DNA of 64,000 nt from Zygnema cylindricum (taxonomy: Eukaryota > Streptophyta > Zygnematophyceae > Zygnematales > Zygnemataceae). How positions within the stretch are numbered: position 1 is the stretch's first letter; the number at the start of each line of letters is the position of its first letter. Position numbers and translations under genes: made by a program. This document shows, piece by piece, positions 12,750-21,306 of the stretch. Under the pieces are notes generated by a model that had not been told where the DNA came from, did no database searches, and was given only the letters and a program-made list of their open reading frames with translations. The DNA is taken from contig JBBHKE010003360.1 in the NCBI GenBank assembly GCA_037447655.1, positions 1-64,000 of the forward strand. Direction: 5' to 3'.

Positions 12750-13854
12750 AAAACAGGAATCCGTACAATTCCCAACAATACGGAACTACCGAGTGTTACA
12801 AAGAAACGCTCATGGAGACGTCACGTTTCAAGCGTTCGGATCAACAATCTTTCTATCCAATTGGAGCGCTCCTCACTGCGAAACATATTCAAAACTCGAT
12901 GCCCAGCCGTCACGTCACCATATGGCGCGGTACAATCCTACAAAGTACAAACGATTTGAGTCACTCCCGCATATTCGGGAGCTAATATAACTTTAAAGAT
13001 CTGAAGGACAAATCTGGCAAGTGGGACACAAACAAGATTATATTTTGTCGGATAATCAAATGATTCCAAAATAATAAAACATACAGGATTTTATTGACGT
13101 AGGTTTTTTTTTGTCGGATATTCGGTAGATTCCAAAACTAACAGGATTTAATCGACGTCGGCTCAATAAATACGTTTGGTCACGCGACGCACAATTCAAC
13201 GATACTCTTTTTCGCAAACTTCTCTCCTCCACACACTTTTCCTTTCTCCTTACCTCTCTTCCTCGCATCCGTTCTCTTCCCCTTCTCCTCACGCTTGGAC
13301 CGGATGATGGCGAGAGGTGTGACATGTGTCGCTTTGAGTTCTCCACTACCTGTTTAAGGTTATGCGCTGGAGTTAATTAAACATTTACTTACAAATATGT
13401 GCGCACTAAATAAATTAATTAGCCAATACGTGTGAGCAATATCCTGCAAAGCTCGACCACTAGATCAGGGAGGAATTAGCGTTTAATCTGGTAACACCTT
13501 CCTTTATATTAATTAATAGTACTTAAATGTTTGGTTTATTTTCAATTACCTTTTTTTCTGTATACCATTAGAGACTTTGAATTCCTATCTAGAAAACATA
13601 TTTTTCTTTCTTTTGCAGCTAACTTTGTTATTGTCATTTAACCTTGGTTGCGTTTTCTTCTTGTTTACTATTGCTTTTGAATGTTCATGTCTAATCCTCT
13701 AATAGGAGGGAGCGAGGGACTTAAGATGTATGGATAATTGGTGTGAATCTGTCAGACAGAACGTTAAATGTTGTCGATCCGATTTACAATAAAGTACGAA
13801 GCAATTCAATCGCCGAATCTGAGAATCAAGCAGAATCGCACAAAAACCAGCAGG
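12750..13854. other. Intergenic DNA without recognised genes
   Basis: This is unique-looking sequence. Two similar phrases about 55 bp apart (near 13048-13090 and 13105-13150: TTTGTCGGATA...GATTCCAAAA...ACAGGATTT) form a small local duplication. I recognise no protein family. Confidence 0.5.
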
Positions 13855-14050
13855 ACACCGTAAATCGCTACTAGCGTTAATACAAATTCACCACTCGAAA
13901 CACCTTTTCTCTGAACACACTTGTCCTATTTTCACTTTGAGACCACCAATCGGAAGGAGGGAATCTTAGCTTTCAATCGCCACCGTCAAATCTGTGATCC
14001 GACAAGAATATACGGAGAAAGTTTTAACACTAATAGTGATACACGGTGTT
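13855..14050. mobile_element. MITE family E, copy 2
   Basis: ACACCGTAAATCGCTACTAG at the left pairs with CTAATAGTGATACACGGTGT at the right. The 196-bp element shares its interior with the copy at 6764-6984 (ACACACTTGTCC, GAGACCACC, CTTTCAATCGC). Confidence 0.8.
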
Positions 14051-14159
14051 GTTAGGTGTCTGAGGAGTAGGAATTGGTCGAGTAGGGCCCTTAAGTGAAG
14101 TTTCCACAAGTAGCCACTGTATTTAAGTTAGAATTTTAGAAACTACTGTCTGGTTGAGC

Positions 14160-15060
14160 CTTCTGGAAACTTGTCTCCTTCACACTCTCCCTTTACCTTT
14201 CACACTCAAAATTCATTGCCCTCTATCTCTCTCCCGCTCCATCCCCCTCTCCCTCTCTCTCGACAATCCCTCCATGTTTCCCTCTTCCTCTCCCTCTCCC
14301 CCCCTCCCTCCACCTCTCCCTCTCTCGTTCTCTCTCCCCTTCCCCTTTCCCCTTCCTCTCTTCACTCCCTCTCCTCCTCCATTCGCCTCTCCCTTGCCCT
14401 CATCCTCCAACTTTCCACGTACTTGCTCTTCCTCTACCACTCTCTCTCCCTCTCCCTCACCCTCTCCCTCTCCCTCACCCTCTCCCTCACCCTCTTTCTC
14501 CCCTCTCCCTACCTCTCCCTCTCTCTCTACCTCTATCTCCATTTCTCATTAGTATACCCCACCCCCCTACTCTCTTCCTTGCCCTCTCCCTCTCCTTCGT
14601 CCTCTCCCGTATACTCCCACTCTCTCTCTCCTTTCATGTCCCTCTCCCTCTACTTTTCCCCCTCTATCTCCCTCTCTCTCTCCCTCTTCCACTCCCTCTC
14701 CCTCTTCATCTATATCGTCCTTTCCCTCCTCCCCTCTTTCCCTCCCTCTCCCTCTTTCTCTACCTCTCCCACTCCCAATTCCTTAACCTCTTCCTCCCCC
14801 TCTTTCCATCTCCTTTCCTCTCCTTTTCATCACTAGCCCTTTCTCACCATTCTGACTCCCCTTTCCTTCTCCCTACCACCCATCGCATCCTTTCTCTCTC
14901 TCTCCCTCCCACTCTCTTTCCCTTCCCCTCTCCCTCTCCTCTCTTCCCCCCCCTACCCCTCCCTTGTTGTTTCCCTCCTCTCATCCTCTCCCTCTTTTTC
15001 CCTCTTTGACTTTTCTTCTCCCTCTAACTCTCCCTTTCCCTCCCACTATCCCTCTCCCTT
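14160..15060. repeat. Pyrimidine-rich (CCCTCT)n-type tract
   Basis: About 900 bp is almost entirely C and T on the plus strand. It ends abruptly at 15060, where the 3' LTR of copia-A begins with its last 40-50 bp missing, so expansion or an insertion has replaced the end of that element. Ser/Leu/Pro frames across it are not genes. Confidence 0.9.
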
Positions 15061-16390
15061 AGAGTAACACATGCACCAACTGGGATATTCGTCCCTGGAG
15101 GAGCAGGTGGAGCACTAGGGCTAATAGGAACACTTGCGGCAAGAGCTCAGCCATCATCAAACATGTTAGCAGAAGCAAACCCAAAGAGGAATACGTATCA
15201 AACTAGATCAATACTGTAAGTTATGTAACTACAAATGAAATAGGTCATTCAACTAAACAAACATGTACTACAAACAAATCAAAGACAATAGAGCACAAAA
15301 CACCTTAAATTGCACTTAGTGCTCTCATTTCTTTAACTCTGTGTAGAATGTAAATTGTGTATTGAATTGATCAATCCTAATTGAACTAAATACTCAAAAG
15401 ATCTAGAAAACATCTAAAACGTATGTACAAGGTACATCTAAATATCTACTGACAAAATTCTAAGTACTTGGACCAAAATTGTCTAGTAACAATATGTACA
15501 CCCAAAAAATCCGGGAGATATGTTTCACGTCTACATTCATAGGCGACCGTACACACAAATTTACTCAAAGATAACAATTCTAGTAAACACTAAAAAATCC
15601 ACACTAAATATAATTAATATTGAATAGTTGGTGGTCCAAAAATATTCTAAGTCCTAGACTCTAATTTCTAAGGGTGACGTTCCATCAGGCGAAAAGTGGC
15701 GTAGTTTACAGAAATCCACGACCCTCCGTACCAAATCGTACCGCCTATTTTGTTTTTATACAAAAAGCAACATTACACAGAATCTTGCCGATACTCTCCG
15801 AAAGTCTTGGAGGTAATACTGACCGTCGAATGTTCATGTGCGAGGAGTTCGCTTCATCGAGGTGGGTTGACATTTACAGAAAAAAAAATAGTGACACGCT
15901 GGACGATTAAGCTACATGTCATGATGAAAAACCAACGAAACATGACATACTGTTTCCAAAATACAACCGAAAATAAAAACGAAATTTCGTAATATTCCTT
16001 CGTCACGCTATTTTTGGTAAAATTTGCTCGTCACACTAATTCTCTCAAAGGACTTTCATTATGTTCGAAAAATGAAACCTTAAAAAATGAGTTGGCGTAC
16101 AAACTGGCGTCTGCAAAAAGTATAAAAGTTTTGTCGTATGATTACTTCGTATGCAGGTACATGGTACGCAAGGCAAGATTTGAAGTTAAGTTTGTCGGTG
16201 CTAAAAATCTGAAAGATTTTCAATATCGGATCGTAGCTTGCGTGGTGTTAGTCTATTTAGAACACGTGGCTTACAGACTCACGTGATAGAACATCGACTC
16301 AATCGACTCGGTCTGTAGAGTTTTCCGTACAATTACAGAAACGTATGATGGAACTTCACCCTAAGACTTACTAAAGCTTACTTTTTAATA
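15061..16390 (-). repeat. 3' LTR of copia-A (truncated, carries a MITE)
   Basis: It aligns with 27001-27636 over about 637 bp after removing the MITE. The portion next to 15061 matches the gag start of the 5' copy (the frame around 27000-27105), showing that gag N-terminal codons lie inside the LTR. The last 44 bp or so are missing. Confidence 0.85.
15672..16361. mobile_element. MITE family C, copy 2, in copia-A 3' LTR
   Basis: This 690-bp element starts GGGTGACGTTCCATCAGGCG and ends TGATGGAACTTCACCC. It has TAA on both sides (15669-15671 and 16362-16364). The 5' LTR of copia-A at 27600-27615 supplies the empty site CTTCTAAGACTT, which proves a 3-bp target duplication. Confidence 0.92.
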
Positions 16391-16534
16391 CTCCCATTAA
16401 GCTTTAGAAGACTTACTAACTTAGACCACATGCTTTTCTGCACTAGTCAAGCTTAAGAGATGGAAGGGCTTTTGTCAACATGTCTGCAACTATTTTCTCA
16501 TCATGCAAATAACAAAGTTTCACTACTCTTGCAA

Positions 16535-17475
16535 TTACTTTTCTCGTACCAAATGTAGCTGTACGTCCATATAATTACTCTTAAAATGGTGACTTGGATT
16601 TGTAGACACAAAAATGGCTACGTGATTGTGGCACCACATTATTTGTGTTTCGTGTTGTGTAAACCCTAATTCTTGAAGAAATGCATTAATCCAAAGCAAC
16701 TCTTTTAAGGCTGCGCTCGCAGCCATGTATTCGGCTTTCATAGTCGATTGTGCCGTGACTTTTTAAAATTTACTACTCCAGCTACAAGTTCCACTTTGAA
16801 TCTGAATGACATACCCAATTGTAGATTTCCTCCTAGGCACATCACCATAGCTAGCATCACTCCAAGTATTAATGCTAACCTTGTCCCCACTCGAAGTAAG
16901 CCAAAGATTTCTGGTCCCAACAAGATATCTTAAGACCCTTTTTGTTGCCTCCTGGTCTTTTCTTCGTGGATTTTGTAGACTTCTGCTCAACACACCAACT
17001 GCTACAGCTATATCGGTCCTAGTGCAATTCACGAAGTAAATCAGACTTCCTACTAGTTGTCTGTAGGGTATTTGGGATATAAATTTTTGCTTTTTTGCAC
17101 TGAGTTCCTCATCTATTATGACTCCAAACTCATGCTCCATTCTTTCAAGTTTTTGCTTATACTCCATAGGATTTGCACAACCTGTGGTATCAACCAAACC
17201 AATTTTCTCCAACATGTTTCCTATCGCTTGTTTTTGAATTAGCCTAATGATTTTCTTTTCTCTATCTCTTTCAACTTGTATTCCAAGGATCTATTTTGCC
17301 TCACCCAAATCCTTCATTTCAAATTTTTGAATTAAGAGCGTGTTTCATTCTAGCAATTCCTTCTTTGTTCCTACTACATAACATCAAATCATCAACATAC
17401 ATAGCAATGAATATCACCTCATCAGGATTATCACCACACACGACATACAGAATGATATGAGCTAATTCTAGTAAA
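16535..17475 (-). pseudogene. Copia-A RNase H and C-terminal reverse transcriptase remnant
   Basis: The minus-strand frames 17215-16763 and 16741-16535 carry IPYRQLVGSLIYFVNCTR, TWSDASYGD and AEYMAA, which are copia RNase H landmarks (the Asp of SDASYG and the Glu of AEYMA). The reverse transcriptase active site YVDD is at 17399-17388. Frames are broken between 17215 and 17400 and again near 16745-16760, so no full enzyme can be made. The closest relative in the window is copia-B. Confidence 0.88.
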
Positions 17476-17610
17476 TCCTAATCTTGTTAAGAAATCATCT
17501 AAATTTCGGTTCCATTGCCTAGGGGCTTGTTTTAGGCCATACAAAGATTTTAAAAGTCTGCACACAAGATTTTATTTTCTTGCTTCCTTACAACCCTCAA
17601 GTTGCTTCAT

Positions 17611-17943
17611 TTAAATAACCTCATCTAAATCACCATGCAAAAAGGCAAACTTGACATCCATTTGGTGGATGTCAAAATCCTCTATGACAGCTAGTGTAAG
17701 TAAGATGCGGACAAATGGAAACCTTACAACCGGTGAAAAAGTTTCTACATAATCTATCCCTTCCTTTTGATTATATCCCTTAGCAACCAAGCAAGCCTTA
17801 TACATGTCTATGGTATTATCTAAGTTTAATTTGAATTTAATCACCCATTTACTTCCAATAGCCTTTCTTTCTGGAGGAAGTTCCACCAGATCCCATGTTT
17901 GGGCCTCTATGATGTACTTCATTTCTTCATTGACTGCTTCCAC
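17611..17943 (-). pseudogene. Copia-A reverse transcriptase N-terminal remnant
   Basis: The frame shows the start of the copia RT domain: TWDLVELPPERKAIGSKWV, YNQKEGIDYVETFSPVVRF and IHQMDVKFAFLHGDLDE, the last including the first catalytic Asp of the palm. Usual residues are altered (CLVAKG for RLVAKG, KFAFL for KTAFL), and the frame is separated from integrase and from the YVDD segment by breaks. It matches copia-B reverse transcriptase (24160-24460) along its length. Confidence 0.88.
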
Positions 17944-17978
17944 CCAGTGTTCCCTTTCATTATTCGAAAAACTTCCGT

Positions 17979-19094
17979 TTATGTTAGAGGCTCTTGTGTG
18001 TGTGTTGAGTGAGCAAAGGTTGCATTTTCTTCCCTGAGTCGTGCACTTCGCCTAACTCCACCTAGAAACTCTCTCGCTGGTATAGATGGTTGGGTCCTCC
18101 TCCTCGATACATGTGATTCTTCTTGTGACTTAGTTTTGGCTTGAGGTAGAGGAGAGTATGCAACTCTTTCTGGCATAACACTTCCTGTTTCTGGTGGAGA
18201 AGATGATTGCAAGTCACTTTGAGTTGATGTCGATGCATTTTCTATATCTTTCTTGAAAAATATAGGATTTTCCTCAAAAAAGATATAATCAACACTTCGA
18301 TCTTTTTTTTCATCTGTACGCTGACTAAATACATCTACTCCTTTTCCCTCATCCTTCACTATGATGTTGGTGGCAACCACTACTCTATTTCTCTTAATGT
18401 CATATACTTTATAACCTTTGGCATGATCACCATACCCTGGAAATATCCTTGGTATGCATTTTGGCTCTAATTCCCATTTTTGTGGATCATTATCTAGCAA
18501 GAATATCTTACTTCCAAATTTTTTGAAGTGACTTAGATCTGGTTTGCGTCCTTTCCAAATTTCGTAGGAAGTTTTATCTTTTACTGCCTTTGTTTCTAGC
18601 CTGTTTCTCACATAAGCTACACAATGCATAGCCTCTACCCAAAATTTGAAATCTATGTCCATATCAGCCAACATTGTCTTAACACAGTCTAATATGGTCC
18701 TATTGATCCTCTCTGAAACACCGTTTTGTTTCAGAGAATAAAGAACGGTTAGCTGACGTGAGATTCCATGCAATTTTAGGAATTTTGCAAACTCATTAGA
18801 AATGTACTCCCTTTCATTATCAGATCTGAATCGTGCTATCATTCTCTCATACAGATTTTCAACCCAAGCCTTATACTCTTTAAATTTTGAAAAGACTTTA
18901 TCCTTACTTTTCAAAAAATGTACTGTAGTAAATGTACTATAGTCATCAGTAAAGGTAAGCATAAACTTAGCTCCTCCCACACATGGATACCTAGATGGCC
19001 CCGATACATCTGAAAAAATTAGTTCTAGCACCGTGCTACTTCTATGATCAGTTTGCGAAAGGAAAGGCAACTGATGAATTTTCCCATTGCACAA
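17979..19094 (-). pseudogene. Copia-A integrase remnant
   Basis: This 371-residue frame holds the retroviral-type integrase core: Asp in FSDVSGP, Asp in RSDNEREY and Glu in QNGVSERINRT. The usual DNGGEY is changed to DNEREY. The C-terminal GKG-like region (GYGDHAKGYKVYD) is present and is followed by a Ser/Pro/Glu-rich linker. The frame starts just after the zinc-binding Cys of the HHCC domain; the missing part lies at 19148-19333 in another frame. Confidence 0.9.
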
Positions 19095-19147
19095 CCATCA
19101 CTCACATTTGATGCTGGTTTTTGACTAATCTTTACACCATCCACCAT

Positions 19148-19333
19148 TTATTGATTTACCACCTTTTCTAATCTATCATAATTCACATGTCCTAAACGTT
19201 TATGCCATAAATCAAAATCACTGATTACACTTGAGTATATAACATCATTGTCATTATCATTTGCAAGACTCAACCGATACAAATTGTTTTCTCCAGCAAA
19301 TCCCTTTGTAGCTATTTTCCCATTCTTACTCAT
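19148..19333 (-). pseudogene. Copia-A GAG-pre-integrase fragment
   Basis: DLWHKRLGHVNYDRLEKVV is the HH half of the integrase HHCC zinc domain. The frame stops before the CC half. Sequence between 19340 and 19930 is homologous to protease and the gag C-terminus but too broken to give a frame. Confidence 0.8.
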
Positions 19334-19935
19334 GGTTTTTTTTTCTATTCTCAGATATAGTCTTAAAACCTTTCTTTTCTATCACTGACGTAGAGAAAAA
19401 TTTTCTTTTAAAATCTGGGGCATGCAACATATCTTCGAAGACCCTTTTCACAGGTTTTCCCTCTACGTTCAACATAAGTCATACCTTCCCTTTTGCTTTC
19501 GACTCAGCAAAGGTATCATCACTAAAATAAAATTTGATGTGTGAAATAGGTTGAATATTTTCAAACAGATGGCGATTGCGACACATGTGTGCAGATAAAG
19601 GAGTCCATTATCCATCCGTTTTCCTCCACGACTTCCGTTGTTTATGCCATCGCAAAGTATTTCTTTTTGCTGTTGATGGGAAAGTTGCTCACGTCCTCCT
19701 ACTTAAGTTTGTTGAAGAGAGCAGTTCGTCGACCATTTGATTGAGAAGGAACCTGACTTCGTCCCATCCAGAGAGAAAAAAAACCTGTGGCTTTCGCTCT
19801 CTTGTATGTATTACACATTCTAAACACATGCACTTTTTCATCACAGTAATAACATGTCAAAGGTGACCTTCTACGACCACTACCTCTACAACTGCCACTA
19901 CCAATTTTAGAATTCGAAAACTGGTTAGCTATTGC

Positions 19936-20279
19936 CTAAAAAAACTTACTACTACCTCTTTGTGAAATCAGGTTAGCTTCTTCACTCAAAATAAGTTGAA
20001 GTGCTAATGCTATGTTCCATTGACGTTGTGGAAGAGCCCTAAGCCTATTCATGGCTCCCTTATACTCATTGGGTAAAGTTCTCATCAACAACATAGCTTG
20101 CTGAGGTGGTGAAAAGTCCCCACCTGCACTTGTACTTTGAAGGAACAACCTTTTCATAGCATGGCAATGATCTGACATACTACCTCTAGAATATCTAAAT
20201 TCAAAAATTTGTGCTGCTATATTAGTCTGAACAGTGACATCAAGTTGAACATACATAGCATGTACACTAAACCAGATTT
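19936..20279 (-). pseudogene. Copia-A gag, middle part
   Basis: The UBN2/copia-type gag frame includes RGSMSDHCHAMKRLF, LLMRTLPNEYKGAMNRLRAL and LQLILSEEANL, matching copia-B gag around 21840-22060. It is cut at 20279 by copia-B. The missing N-terminus continues at 26716-27105 beyond the insertion. Confidence 0.85.
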
Positions 20280-20854
20280 TGTTGAAATTTATAGATTTCT
20301 AGAGTATTTTCTAGGTTTAAATATGTTTTTATAAAAGGAAAAAAGAAAGGACGGACAGCCTGCCTCCACCTCCGCTCTCTAGCCCCCATACTTGCTGTAG
20401 TCACTGAAGGAAAGAGAGAGAGGTTAATCCATGGCTGCCTTAGTTCAACAGACAGCTATTTTTAGTAGGTTACTAAAAATATACTTGACGGACCAGAGAT
20501 TTGATCCCGGTACCTTCGGTTCGTCAAGTTAACCGGTAGCCGTCAGCTTTATCCTAATAGACTAGGACCAATGCTAAGTGTTATGGTATGTGATAGATAT
20601 ATATTTAGTTCGAAAGGATAAAGTTCATCTAACTAAAACTGTTTACGGCGTACATATATACAGTTTTATAAAGTACGGCGTACGACGCTAATTCAAAACA
20701 GATACCACGCATTTTATTTCTACATCGGAACAAATATCGCGCAAGTATTTATTCCGGCCAAGATTACGTTTCACATATAATCCAACGGCGCACATCATCG
20801 CCGGAATCCCGGAGTGGTCACTTTGGCATTTAGTGACGTGGCATCACCTGGCGC

Positions 20855-20860
20855 CACGTG
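20855..20860. promoter_or_regulatory. G-box in copia-B 5' LTR
   Basis: CACGTG lies within GCGCCACGTGGGG, about 250 bp upstream of the TATA box. It is conserved at 26244-26249 in the 3' LTR and, within the same context, twice in the solo LTR (30339 and 31685). G-boxes bind bZIP and bHLH factors in plants; activity here is an inference. Confidence 0.45.
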
Positions 20861-21105
20861 GGGAAACATCATTCGGTCGCGGGAATTCCGAGGAACGTAC
20901 GGATGAGTGGAAAGTATACACGCGTCCACTTATGGCCTTGTCGTACAGAGGCCGTACAGAAAGTACATCGGCAGTAGTACTTTCTAGTACTATACAGTTT
21001 TGTGATTGGTTCGTACAGGCAGTAGATAGGAGCTGTGAGAGGGAATTAGGAAAAACTAGGACTTAGGAAAATTTAGGTAGATTGTCCTCTCTCTCAGAGA
21101 GTTTG

Positions 21106-21112
21106 TATAAAT
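21106..21112 (+). promoter_or_regulatory. TATA box of copia-B 5' LTR
   Basis: TATAAAT lies about 200 bp before the end of the LTR. The counterpart in the solo LTR (31929-31935) sits in similar context, TTGTATAAATTGGC against TTGTATAAATGGC. Transcription would start about 30 bp downstream, keeping the ATG at 21307 inside the RNA. Confidence 0.6.
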
Positions 21113-21306
21113 TGGCATCTTTGCCACCCTATAACTTATCGCCTGGCTGGCCGTTTTCAGTGATTCTTTTTTCTACGGACTCAGGGGAGTCCAGGCTACA
21201 CAGGGGTGCAGTCAAATTGTCAGTTTGCCTTCTTGGGCAGCAGTGGTTGTGGCTTAAAGTGGGTTAGTTAAATACTATCTAGAGGCTTCTTGTATTCTGT
21301 GGTCCA

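Noticed and set aside
14154-14836. Ser/Leu/Pro frames of 132 and 221 residues
   Set aside because: Encoded by the pyrimidine tract; no start context or domain.
16014-16286. 90-residue plus frame
   Set aside because: Lies inside MITE C copy 2; the homologous part of copy 1 does not keep the frame.
20833-21066. 77-residue frame repeated at 26222-26455
   Set aside because: Conserved only because both lie in the two LTRs of copia-B.
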